From assembly GCF_003660455.1 (NCBI RefSeq), contig NZ_QZVR01000009.1, positions 62,001 through 126,000 on the forward strand: a stretch of DNA of 64,000 bases, written 5' to 3'. Both the position numbers and the translations under genes were made by a program. Of this stretch, positions 49,912 through 59,226 are shown piece after piece (position 1 is the first letter of the stretch; each line of letters begins with the position of its first letter). Below the pieces are notes generated by a model. It was not told where the DNA came from and ran no database searches. It saw only the letters and a program-made list of their open reading frames with translations. Source of the stretch: Nocardioides ferulae. Lineage in GTDB: Bacteria; Actinomycetota; Actinomycetes; Propionibacteriales; Nocardioidaceae.

Positions 49912-50835
49912 TCACGCCCCGGCGAGCGACCAGGCGATCCCGTCGAGGATGTCGGACTCGGAGACGACGAGGGCGGCCACCGGCGAGCGGCGCAGCACCC
50001 GCGAGAGGATCAGGCCACCGGCGTCGATGACGTCGGCGCGGCCGGGGTGCAGGTAGCCCAGCGCCAGCCGGTCCGCGACCGGCATCGCCACCAGCCGGTC
50101 GACCAGGGCGTGCACGACCTCGACGGGCAGCGCCGCCTGATCGGTGGCCTCGCGGTCGTAGGCGCTCAGCCTCAGGGCTCCGGCGGCGAGCGTGGTGACG
50201 GTGCCGGCGACACCCACCACCGTGCCTGCCGCCGACGGGTCTACCGGGCAGGCGTCGAGGTGGGCGTCGATGTCGGCGAGGCACGCGGCCACCTCGTCCG
50301 GGGTGGGTGGATCGGAGCGCAGGTGGCGTTCGTGCAGCCGGACCGAGCCGATGTCCATCGAGTGGGCGGCCGCCGGGCCGGTCCTCACACCGCCGAGGAT
50401 CAGCTCGGTGGAGCCGCCGCCGATGTCGACGACCAGCACCGGCTCGGCCGGCTGCTCGCGCAGGTGCCGCACCGCGCCGTCGAAGGCGAGCGCGGCCTCC
50501 TCGGCTCCGCTGACCACCTCGGGCTCCACCCCGAGCCGTTCCCGCACGCCCGCGGTGAAGGCCTCCGCGTTGCTCGCGTCGCGGGTCGCCGACGTCGCCA
50601 CGAAGCGGACCCGCCGGGCGCCGTGGGCGCGGATCAGCGCGGCGTACTCGTCGAGGGCCGCGAAGGCGCGGGCCAGCGCCTCGTCGGCGATCCGTCCGGT
50701 GCGGTCGAGGTCCTGGCCCAGCCGCACCATCCGCATCTCGCGCACCGCGGCCTCCAGGTTCTCGCCCGGATCGCCGATCAGCAGCTTGATCGTGTTCGTG
50801 CCGCAGTCGATCGCCGCGACCGGTGCGCGACTCAC
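49912..50835 (-). CDS. ppx: Ppx/GppA exopolyphosphatase-type phosphatase
   Basis: 307 residues, short Ppx/GppA of the ASKHA fold; hydrolyses polyphosphate or pppGpp. VAAIDCGTNTIKLLIGD (phosphate-1), VATSATRDASN, SGAEEAALAFDGA and VLVVDIGGGSTELILG (phosphate-2) are intact. It resembles mycobacterial Ppx1 (Rv0496/Rv1026 type) in lacking a C-terminal HD domain. GTGA overlap with DUF501. The order eno, ftsB, DUF501, ppx is conserved in actinobacteria. Confidence 0.92.
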   Translation of the reverse strand: MSRAPVAAIDCGTNTIKLLIGDPGENLEAAVREMRMVRLGQDLDRTGRIADEALARAFAALDEYAALIRAHGARRVRFVATSATRDASNAEAFTAGVRERLGVEPEVVSGAEEAALAFDGAVRHLREQPAEPVLVVDIGGGSTELILGGVRTGPAAAHSMDIGSVRLHERHLRSDPPTPDEVAACLADIDAHLDACPVDPSAAGTVVGVAGTVTTLAAGALRLSAYDREATDQAALPVEVVHALVDRLVAMPVADRLALGYLHPGRADVIDAGGLILSRVLRRSPVAALVVSESDILDGIAWSLAGA

Positions 50836-51344
50836 GCCGGGTCTTCCGCCGCGGGCCGCGGCACGCACGGCCCGGAGCGCCACCACTCCCCCAGCAGCGC
50901 GAGCACCTCGTCGCCGAGCGGGTTGACGCCGGGGCCCTGGGCGAGCGCCTGGCCGGCGAGCACGTGCAGGCACTTGACCCGGTCGGGCATGCCGCCGGCG
51001 GAGATGCCCTCGATCTCGGGCACCGAGCCGAGCTCGGCTCGCGCCTCGAGGTAGCGCTCGTGGGCGGCGCGATAGGCGGCCGCCAGTTCGGGGTCGTCGC
51101 CGAGCCGAGCCTGCATCTGCTTCATCAGCCCCGACCCCTCGAGGGTGCCGATCAGGGAGGCGGCCCGCGGACAGGTCAGATAGAACGTCGTCGGGAACGG
51201 CGTGCCGCCCGGAAGCCGCGGCTCGGTGGTGACGACGTCGGGATTGCCGCACGGGCAGCGGTGCCCGACCGCGTGGATCGCCCGGGGCGCCCGGCCCAGC
51301 TGGGCCTCGATCGCGGCCTCGTCGGCGGGGTCGATGCTGGTCAC
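50832..51344 (-). CDS. DUF501 protein
   Basis: 170 residues. HRCPCGNPDVVTTEPRLPGGTPFPTTFYLTCPRAASLIGTLEGSG is the DUF501 hallmark with a CxC and further cysteines that may bind metal. GISAGGMPDRVKCLHVLAGQALAQGPGVNPLGDEVL follows. Conserved in the ftsB-ppx neighbourhood of actinobacteria; function unknown. Starts and ends in 4-nt overlaps. Confidence 0.93.
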   Translation of the reverse strand: MTSIDPADEAAIEAQLGRAPRAIHAVGHRCPCGNPDVVTTEPRLPGGTPFPTTFYLTCPRAASLIGTLEGSGLMKQMQARLGDDPELAAAYRAAHERYLEARAELGSVPEIEGISAGGMPDRVKCLHVLAGQALAQGPGVNPLGDEVLALLGEWWRSGPCVPRPAAEDPA

Positions 51345-51943
51345 TGGTCCTCTGGTTCACCTTCGTCGGAGCCGTCGATCTGGGTCGCCGGCGGCGCCTG
51401 GTCGCGCGGCGGGTCGCCGGCGAGCTCGACCGAGGCCCAGGCATCCTCCCACCACGCCTCGGGCTCGTCCCCGAGCACGTCGGCGGGGTCGTTGAGCTGC
51501 GACTCGGCCTCGAGCGGCTCGCCGTCCTCGTCGAGCACGACGTACGCCGTCTCGCCCGGCATCACGTAGCCGAACCGCTCGCGGGCCTGCGCCTCGACGT
51601 AGGCGGGGTCCTCCCACCGGTCCTTCTCGCGCTCGAGGTCGGCGATCGCCGCCTGCCGCTCGGCGATCTGCTCCTTGAGGTCGACGATGTGCGCGCGCTG
51701 CTCGAGGTAGGCGCGCATCGACGAGGCGTAGGAGACACCGAGCACGGCGACCACGAGGAGCAGGATCGCGGCCCGGCCGGTCAACCGGGGACGGCGAGCC
51801 GGGGCCGGCCCGGCACCGGGCGCAGGAGGCGCCGAGCGCCCGGTCCCGGCCAGACGGCCGGGACCGGTCCGGCCCCGGGGGCGAGACCCCCGGGGCGGGG
51901 TGCGGCGTGCATCGCGCCGGGGATCGGGCCTCAGGTCGGGCAT
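51341..51943 (-). CDS. ftsB: FtsB/DivIC-type septum protein
   Basis: 200 residues. A basic, Pro/Arg-rich cytoplasmic N-terminus of about 55 residues precedes one transmembrane helix (RAAILLLVVAVLGVSYASSM). A leucine-zipper-like coiled coil follows (YLEQRAHIVDLKEQIAERQAAIADLEREKDRWEDPAYVEAQARERFGYVMPGE), the DivIC/FtsB signature including the ERFGYV motif. The acidic C-terminal tail is extra. Part of the FtsQLB division complex. The ATG follows CACAAT by 7 nt, probably leaderless. Confidence 0.9.
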   Translation of the reverse strand: MPDLRPDPRRDARRTPPRGSRPRGRTGPGRLAGTGRSAPPAPGAGPAPARRPRLTGRAAILLLVVAVLGVSYASSMRAYLEQRAHIVDLKEQIAERQAAIADLEREKDRWEDPAYVEAQARERFGYVMPGETAYVVLDEDGEPLEAESQLNDPADVLGDEPEAWWEDAWASVELAGDPPRDQAPPATQIDGSDEGEPEDQ

Positions 51944-51962
51944 GGGCCCGATTGTGCCCCGA

Positions 51963-53452
<1,490 letters not shown>

Positions 53453-53467
53453 CGCGGGCCCCACCGC

Positions 53468-54130
53468 TCAGCCCGGCAGCACCCGGCGTACGGCGTCGCG
53501 CAGCGCCTGCTCGGGGTCGACGCCGCCGGCGCGGGCCTCGGCCACGAGGGCGAGCAGCCGGTCGCCGATGGTCTCGGCGGGCTCGACCACCGGAGCGGCG
53601 GGCTCGACCACCGGTTGGGCCGGCTCGACGCGCGCCGGTGTGCCGGCCCGCTGCAGCCGGTCGAGCACCTTGTCGGCGTAGAGCAACGCGGGAAGGCCGG
53701 GCGGCAGCCCGTCGGTCACCGAGCTGCGCTGCTTCTCGTCGGCCTTCGCCGCCTCCCAGGCCTCGTTGATCGCCGCGGGATCGGTGAGGCCGGCCGCCTC
53801 GTGCTCGTCGCCCCCGAACACGTGCGTGTTGCGGCGGTACATCTTCGCGGTGATGTCGCGGGCGACGTCGTCGAGCGTGAAGGCGCCCTCCTGCTCGGCG
53901 ATCAGCGCGTGGAAGTAGACCTGCAGCAGCAGGTCGCCGAGCTCCTCGCGCAGGTGGTCGAGGTCGCCGGTGTCGATCGCCTCGAGCGTCTCGTAGGTCT
54001 CTTCGAGCAGGTAGCGCGCCAGCGACCGGTGGGTCTGCGCGCGCTTCCAGCCGCACTCGGCCTGGAGCCGGCGCATCACCGCGCGGAACTCCAGCAGCGG
54101 CTCGCCGGCGGTCTCGGCAGGCTCGACCAC
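53468..54130 (-). CDS. mazG: MazG nucleoside triphosphate pyrophosphohydrolase
   Basis: 220 residues. Core MazG fold: HRSLARYLLEETYETLEAIDTGDLDHLREELGDLLLQVYFHALIAEQEGAF carries the EExxE and ExxD magnesium residues, then VARDITAKMYRRNTHVFG. Hydrolyses non-canonical or excess NTPs. Unusual: the N-terminus (VVEPAET) and the linker near 165-185 (VVEPAAPVVEPAET) are encoded by copies of a dispersed repeat, and the first copy supplies the GTG start. C-terminal helix IGDRLLALVAEARAGGVDPEQALRDAV is the usual MazG end. Confidence 0.9.
   Translation of the reverse strand: MVEPAETAGEPLLEFRAVMRRLQAECGWKRAQTHRSLARYLLEETYETLEAIDTGDLDHLREELGDLLLQVYFHALIAEQEGAFTLDDVARDITAKMYRRNTHVFGGDEHEAAGLTDPAAINEAWEAAKADEKQRSSVTDGLPPGLPALLYADKVLDRLQRAGTPARVEPAQPVVEPAAPVVEPAETIGDRLLALVAEARAGGVDPEQALRDAVRRVLPG
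53570..53593. repeat. 24-bp repeat copy A inside mazG
   Basis: Minus strand begins CCGGTGGTCGAGCC and ends GCCGAGACC. It differs at one base from copy B. Encodes PVVEPAET in the MazG linker. Confidence 0.7.
53597..53614. repeat. Partial repeat copy inside mazG
   Basis: 18 bp sharing CCGGTGGTCGAGCC (minus strand), 3 bp from copy A. A weaker third piece with GGCTCGAC follows at about 53620-53628. Confidence 0.6.
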
Positions 54131-54133
54131 CGG
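54110..54133. repeat. 24-bp repeat copy B at the mazG start
   Basis: 23 of 24 bases match copy A, same orientation. The second GTG of its GGTGGTC contains or overlaps the mazG start codon at 54130-54128. Confidence 0.7.
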
Positions 54134-54140
54134 ATCAGGC

Positions 54141-54842
54141 TCAGCCGCAGCGCTGACTGTTGGGCAGGCTGCCGGCGTAGCCCGGGTCGGGCTCGGTGAC
54201 GTCGCCCTGCTTGGCGACGTCGCTGACGGCGTAGGACAGGCCGGTGTCGACCGGCACCGCCACGCCGTCCTCGATCGCCATGCCGTACGACGGGTCGAGG
54301 CGCACCTCGTTCTCGGCGAGCCAGTCGGCGAAGGCCTCCTCGCCGCGGGCGAGCGACTCCTCACGGGTGGGGTCGCCGGCGGCGCCCTCCTCGACGAGCA
54401 GCAGCTGGCCGACCTCGATCTTGGCCTCCACCACGTAGCTGCCGGCCGCCTCGATCTCGATCACGGCCTCCTGCTGGTCCTCGGGGAGGTCGGCGACGGC
54501 CTGCTCGAGGCTGGAGACCTGGCGGTCGTACTGCCCGGCCACGGTGACGCCGTAGTCGTCGGCCATCTCCTCGGCGGCCGCGGCGAGCGCGAGCTCACCG
54601 ACCACGCCGCCACGCAGGAAGCGGCCGGCGAAGGCCTGGCCGCCCTCCTCGAGCTGGCTCTCGATCGCGGCGCAGTAGCCGGCGGTCAGCTCCTCCACCC
54701 GGGAGCTGCTGATCGTCTGGTCGCCCGCTCGCACGCCGACCCCGGGATTCCACCCGGCCGCACCGCAACCGGAGAGCAGCAGGGCGGAGGCGGTGACGAC
54801 GCCGGCAAGCGAACGGCGCAGCGGACGCGGGGTGGTGCTCAC
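54141..54842 (-). CDS. SurA-N-like lipoprotein
   Basis: 233 residues. Lipoprotein signal (PLRRSLAGVVTASALLLSGCG, lipobox LSGC) leads into a mostly helical exported domain (VRAGDQTISSSRVEELTAGYCAAIESQLEEGGQAFAGRFLRGGVVGELALAAAAEEMADDYGVTV). That domain resembles the N-terminal chaperone part of SurA/PrsA foldases without a PPIase domain. Two cysteines (GYCAA, QRCG at the end). GTG with GGGAGG upstream. Between mfd and mazG. Confidence 0.83.
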   Translation of the reverse strand: MSTTPRPLRRSLAGVVTASALLLSGCGAAGWNPGVGVRAGDQTISSSRVEELTAGYCAAIESQLEEGGQAFAGRFLRGGVVGELALAAAAEEMADDYGVTVAGQYDRQVSSLEQAVADLPEDQQEAVIEIEAAGSYVVEAKIEVGQLLLVEEGAAGDPTREESLARGEEAFADWLAENEVRLDPSYGMAIEDGVAVPVDTGLSYAVSDVAKQGDVTEPDPGYAGSLPNSQRCG

Positions 54843-54881
54843 GGGAGGCTCCCTTGGGATCGGTGCGGGTGGTGCGACGGG

Positions 54882-57800
54882 TCAGGCCGGCTTCTGGGCT
54901 CCGGCGGCCTCGGGGTCGAGGACGGAGTCGATGACCTGCCGTGCCCATTCAAGCAGGGCCACGCCGGCGATCGGCTTCCCCCCGACCACCGCGGTCTGCG
55001 GGCGCGGCACCAGCACGGTGTCGAGCTGGGTCTTGACCACGCTCTTGGGATAGAGCCGGTTCAGCCGCACCACCCGCGAGTCGGGCAGGCTGACCGGCGC
55101 GAAGCGGACGTTGCGACCCGCGATCGTCACCTCGCCGATGCCGGCCCGCCGGGCCCGGGCGCGGAACCGGGCGACCAGCAGCAGGCTGGTGACCACGTCG
55201 GGCATGTCGCCGTACCGGTCCTGAAGCTCGTCGCGGATCGCGTCGACGTCGTCGTCGGAGCGCACCTCGGCGAGCCGCTTGTAGATCTCCAGGCGCAGCC
55301 GCTCGCTCGAGATGTAGTCGTGCGGCAGGTGCGCGTCGACCGGCAGCTCGATGCGCACCTCCTGCTGCTCGGGCTCCCCGTCGCCCTTGAACTCGGCCAC
55401 CGCCTCGCCGACCAGCCGCACGTAGAGGTCGAAGCCGACGTCGGCGATGTGGCCGGACTGCTCGCCGCCGAGCAGGTTGCCGGCGCCGCGGATCTCGAGG
55501 TCCTTCATCGCGATCGCCATGCCGCCACCGAGGTCGGAGTGCTGCGCGAGGGTCGCGAGCCGCTCGTGCGCGGTCTCGGTGAGCGGCTTCTCGCCGGGAT
55601 AGAGGAAGTAGGCGTAGGCCCGCTCGCGGGAGCGACCCACCCGCCCGCGCAGCTGGTGCAGCTGGGAGAGGCCGAGGGTGTCGGAGCGCTCGATGATCAT
55701 CGTGTTGGCGTTGGAGACGTCGAGACCCGACTCGACCAGCGTGGTGCAGACCAGCACGTCGAAGCGCTTCTCCCAGAAGTCGAGCATCACCTGCTCGAGC
55801 TGCTTCTCGTTCATCTGGCCGTGCGCGGTCGCGACCCGGGCCTCGGGCACCAGCTCGCGGATGCGGGCGGCGGCCTTCTCGATCGAGTTCACCCGGTTGT
55901 GGATGTAGAACACCTGGCCCTCGCGCAGCAGCTCGCGACGCACTGCGGCGACAACCTGGCGGTCCTCGTAGGCGCCGACATAGGTCAGCACCGGGTGCCG
56001 CTCCTCGGGCGGGGTGGTGATCGTCGACATCTCGCGGATGCCGGTGATCGCCATCTCGAGCGTGCGCGGGATCGGTGTCGCGCTCATCGCGAGCACGTCG
56101 ACGGAGGTGCGCAGCCGCTTCATCTGCTCCTTGTGCTCGACGCCGAAGCGCTGCTCCTCGTCGACGATGATCAGCCCGAGGTCCTTGAACCGGATGTCGG
56201 GGTTGAGCAGCCGGTGGGTGCCGATCACGACGTCGACGGTGCCGTCGGTCAGGCCGGCCATCACCTCGGCGGCCTCCTTGTCGGTCTGGAACCGCGAGAG
56301 CTGCTTGAGGACGACGGGGAAGCCGCTCATCCGCTCGGCGAACGTCGAGTGGTGCTGGGTGACCAGCAGCGTGGTCGGCACCAGCACCGCGACCTGCTTG
56401 CCCTCCTGGACCGCCTTGAACGCCGCACGGACCGCGATCTCGGTCTTGCCGTAGCCCACGTCGCCGCAGACCAGGCGGTCCATCGGCACCGTGCGCATCA
56501 TGTCGCCCTTGACCTCGTCGACCGTGCTCAGCTGGTCGGGGGTCTCGGTGAACGGGAACGCGTCCTCCAGCTCGCGCTGCCAGGGGGTGTCGGGGCCGAA
56601 CGCGTAGCCCTGCGTGGCCTGCCGCGCGGCGTAGAGCTTGATCAGCTCGGCGGCGATCTCGCGCACCGCCTTGCGGGCGCGGTTCTTGCGCTTGGTCCAG
56701 TCGCCGCCACCGAGCCGGTCGAGGCTGGGCTGCTCGCCACCCACGTAGCGGGTCACCTGGTCGAGCGCGTCGGCGGGCACGTAGAGCCGGTCCGGCGGGC
56801 CGCCGCGCTTGGACGCGCCGTACTCGAGCACGAGGTACTCGCGGGTCGCGCCGCCGACCTCGCGCTGCTTCATCTCCACGAACCGGCCCACACCGTGCTG
56901 CTCGTGGACCACGTAGTCGCCGGACTTCAGCTCCAGCGGGTCGATCTGCCGCTTGCGCCGGGCCGGCATCTTGCGCATGTCGCGGGTCGAGGACTTCTGA
57001 CCCGAGAGGTCCTCGCCGGTGAGCAGCACCAGCCGGTTGGCCTCGTCGACGAAGCCGTGGGTCAGGCCGCCGGTGGCGACGGTGACCACGTCGGGGTCGG
57101 GCGGGGCGGCCAGGTCGTCGACCAGCCGGGCCGGCACGTCGTGCTCGCCGAGCACCTCGACCAGGCGCTGCGCGGGCCCGTGCCCGGAGTGCACGAACAC
57201 CACCCGGAAGCCCTGGCCCAGCCAGGCCCTCGCGTCGGCGATCGCGCGCTCGACGTCGCCGCGGTAGGCCTCGGCGGGGTGCGCGGACAGGCCCCGGCTG
57301 GGCACCGCGCCCACGAGCACGTCGACGTCGCCCCCGGGAGCGTCGTCGTCCTCGATGCCGAACGGGCTCATCGTCCACCACGGCACGGCTCGGTCGAGGG
57401 TGTGCTCGCGGACCTCGGAGAGGGAGCGGTACGACGCGGCGCCGAGGTCGATGGGCGCGGTGCCGCCGCCGGCCGCGGCCGCCCACGACGCCCCCAGGAA
57501 CTCCTCGCTGGTCGCGACGAGGTCGTGGGCGCGGGTGCGGGCCCGCTCGGGGTCGAGCACGAGCACGTGGGTGTCGGCCGGCATCAGGTCGACGAGCAGC
57601 TCCATCTCGTCGACCAGCGCCGGCGCCAGCGACTCCATGCCCTCGACCGCGATGCCGGCGGCGATCTTGTCGGTGAGCTCGAGCAGCTGCGGGTGGGCGC
57701 GGCCCAGCTCGGCCGCGCGCTCGCGGACCTGCTCGGTCAGCAGCAGCTCGCGGCACGGCGGCGCCCACAGCCGCTCGACCGTGTCGAGCGTGCGCTGGTC

Positions 57801-58469
57801 GGCGACCGAGAACGAGCGGATCTCCTCGATGTCGTCGCCCCAGAACTCGACCCGGAGCGGGTGCTCCTCGGTGGGCGGGAAGACGTCGACGATGCCGCCG
57901 CGCACCGCGAACTCGCCGCGCTTCTCGACCAGGTCGACGCGGGAGTACGCCGCGTCGGCGAGCCGCTGCACCACCTCGTCGAGGGGGGCGGTGTCGCCCG
58001 GCTCGAGCTCGACCGGCCGCAGCTCGCCGAGGCCCTTGACCTGGGGCTGGAGGACCGAGCGGACCGGGGCGACGACGACCTGGAGCGGCCCGTTGGCGGC
58101 GGCCCCGGCCGAGCCGGCCGAGTCACCGGGGTGGCACAGCCGCCGGAGGACCGCCAGCCGCTGCCCGACGGTGTCGCTGCGCGGGCTGAGCCGCTCGTGC
58201 GGCAGGGTCTCCCAGCTCGGGTAGAGGGCGACCGTGCGCGGGTCGAGGAAGCAGCCGAGCGAGTCGACGAGGTCCTCGGCCTCGCGGGCGGTGGCGGTGA
58301 CCGCGAGCACGGTCCTGCCCTCGCGGACCAGCCCCGCGACCACGAACGGCCGCAGCGACTCGGGGCCGGTGAGGTCGAGGGCCCGCACCGCGCCGCCGCG
58401 GGCGTCGGCCATCGCGGAGGCGAGGGTGGGGTCGGCGAGGACGGCGTCGGCCAGGCCGGTGAGGCTCAC
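54882..58469 (-). CDS. mfd: Transcription-repair coupling factor
   Basis: 1195 residues, full length. Displaces stalled RNA polymerase and recruits UvrA. Order: UvrB-like N-terminal module (about 1-400), RNA-polymerase-interaction CarD-like domain (about 500-570, SGDYVVHEQHGVGRFVEM), SF2 translocase with Walker A GDVGYGKTEIAVRAA (about 665), DEEQ box VDEEQRFGVEHKEQ, SATPIPRTL, QLRGRVGRS (motif VI), and the TRCF C-terminal domain. GTG with AGGGAG upstream. Confidence 0.97.
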   Translation of the reverse strand: MSLTGLADAVLADPTLASAMADARGGAVRALDLTGPESLRPFVVAGLVREGRTVLAVTATAREAEDLVDSLGCFLDPRTVALYPSWETLPHERLSPRSDTVGQRLAVLRRLCHPGDSAGSAGAAANGPLQVVVAPVRSVLQPQVKGLGELRPVELEPGDTAPLDEVVQRLADAAYSRVDLVEKRGEFAVRGGIVDVFPPTEEHPLRVEFWGDDIEEIRSFSVADQRTLDTVERLWAPPCRELLLTEQVRERAAELGRAHPQLLELTDKIAAGIAVEGMESLAPALVDEMELLVDLMPADTHVLVLDPERARTRAHDLVATSEEFLGASWAAAAGGGTAPIDLGAASYRSLSEVREHTLDRAVPWWTMSPFGIEDDDAPGGDVDVLVGAVPSRGLSAHPAEAYRGDVERAIADARAWLGQGFRVVFVHSGHGPAQRLVEVLGEHDVPARLVDDLAAPPDPDVVTVATGGLTHGFVDEANRLVLLTGEDLSGQKSSTRDMRKMPARRKRQIDPLELKSGDYVVHEQHGVGRFVEMKQREVGGATREYLVLEYGASKRGGPPDRLYVPADALDQVTRYVGGEQPSLDRLGGGDWTKRKNRARKAVREIAAELIKLYAARQATQGYAFGPDTPWQRELEDAFPFTETPDQLSTVDEVKGDMMRTVPMDRLVCGDVGYGKTEIAVRAAFKAVQEGKQVAVLVPTTLLVTQHHSTFAERMSGFPVVLKQLSRFQTDKEAAEVMAGLTDGTVDVVIGTHRLLNPDIRFKDLGLIIVDEEQRFGVEHKEQMKRLRTSVDVLAMSATPIPRTLEMAITGIREMSTITTPPEERHPVLTYVGAYEDRQVVAAVRRELLREGQVFYIHNRVNSIEKAAARIRELVPEARVATAHGQMNEKQLEQVMLDFWEKRFDVLVCTTLVESGLDVSNANTMIIERSDTLGLSQLHQLRGRVGRSRERAYAYFLYPGEKPLTETAHERLATLAQHSDLGGGMAIAMKDLEIRGAGNLLGGEQSGHIADVGFDLYVRLVGEAVAEFKGDGEPEQQEVRIELPVDAHLPHDYISSERLRLEIYKRLAEVRSDDDVDAIRDELQDRYGDMPDVVTSLLLVARFRARARRAGIGEVTIAGRNVRFAPVSLPDSRVVRLNRLYPKSVVKTQLDTVLVPRPQTAVVGGKPIAGVALLEWARQVIDSVLDPEAAGAQKPA

Positions 58470-58560
58470 GGTGGCTCCCTGGTGGTGCGCGGATGGGCGG
58501 CGGCGCGGAGAGGGCGCAGCACGAGCGCCCCCGGTCGGAACGACAGGGGGTGGTCAGGCC

Positions 58561-58578
58561 AGTGTAGGAGAGCTCTCC
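58561..58578 (-). promoter_or_regulatory. mfd promoter with palindrome
   Basis: TACACT (58566-58561, minus strand) is a good -10 box. Directly upstream is the perfect 12-bp palindrome GGAGAGCTCTCC (58567-58578), lying where polymerase would cover it. No matching -35. Confidence 0.5.
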
Positions 58579-58622
58579 GACACCCCGCCTCGGCTGCGAG
58601 CCGGGACCGGGATCGGGGTCGC

Positions 58623-59180
58623 TCAGCCGCCGAAGGCCGCCTCGCGGGCGGCCGCGAGCCACGGCCGGTCGCGGTAGTAGGCCTGCCCGTCGGCCGCGAT
58701 CAGTCGCAGCCAGCGCAGTCGCGCGTCGAGGTAGTCGAGGTAGGCCGCGCGGCGGCTCCGGAGGCCGGGGTGCCAGGGCGCCGGTGTGTCCTGGCGCTCG
58801 CACTCGGCGACCGCGGCCACGACACCCGGCTCGGCGCGCTGCGCGGCCTCTGCCACCAGCGCGACCAGGCCCTTGCGTCGAGCCTCCTCGCGCACCGCGA
58901 GCAGCGCCGGCTCGACGTGGTCGACCATGAAGCCGACCGTGACCAGGCTGCGGTTGTCGGCCGCCTGGGCCACGTCGCGGCACGCGGCGACGGCCCGCTC
59001 GTCGCGGCCGCGCACCCGCTCCTCGACCAGCCAGAGGGCCGCGCCGGCCACGGCGAGCAGCGCCATCGACGCGGCCACCCACCGCCGGCCCCGCGAGGTG
59101 AGCCGCGGCTCCCGCCCAGCCCGCTCGAGCACCTCGGCGCCCGCGGCGTCCTCGGGGTGCGGAGTGCCCCACCTGTCCAT
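58623..59180 (-). CDS. Unknown membrane-anchored protein
   Basis: 185 residues, no recognised family. About 28 charged residues, one transmembrane helix (RRWVAASMALLAVAGAALWLVEE), then an external helical domain (VAACRDVAQAADNRSLVTVGFMVDHVEPALLAVREEARRKGLVALVAEAAQRA, ... SRRAAYLDYLDARLRWLRLIAADGQAYYRDRPWL) with two cysteines (ACRDV, AECERQ). Start ATG follows CACACT by 6 nt, a loose leaderless pattern. Upstream of mfd on the same strand. Confidence 0.72.
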   Translation of the reverse strand: MDRWGTPHPEDAAGAEVLERAGREPRLTSRGRRWVAASMALLAVAGAALWLVEERVRGRDERAVAACRDVAQAADNRSLVTVGFMVDHVEPALLAVREEARRKGLVALVAEAAQRAEPGVVAAVAECERQDTPAPWHPGLRSRRAAYLDYLDARLRWLRLIAADGQAYYRDRPWLAAAREAAFGG

Positions 59181-59226
59181 CCGGCAAGTGTGCCCCCGCC
59201 CCGGTCAGCGGCCCGATCGGGCGGGG

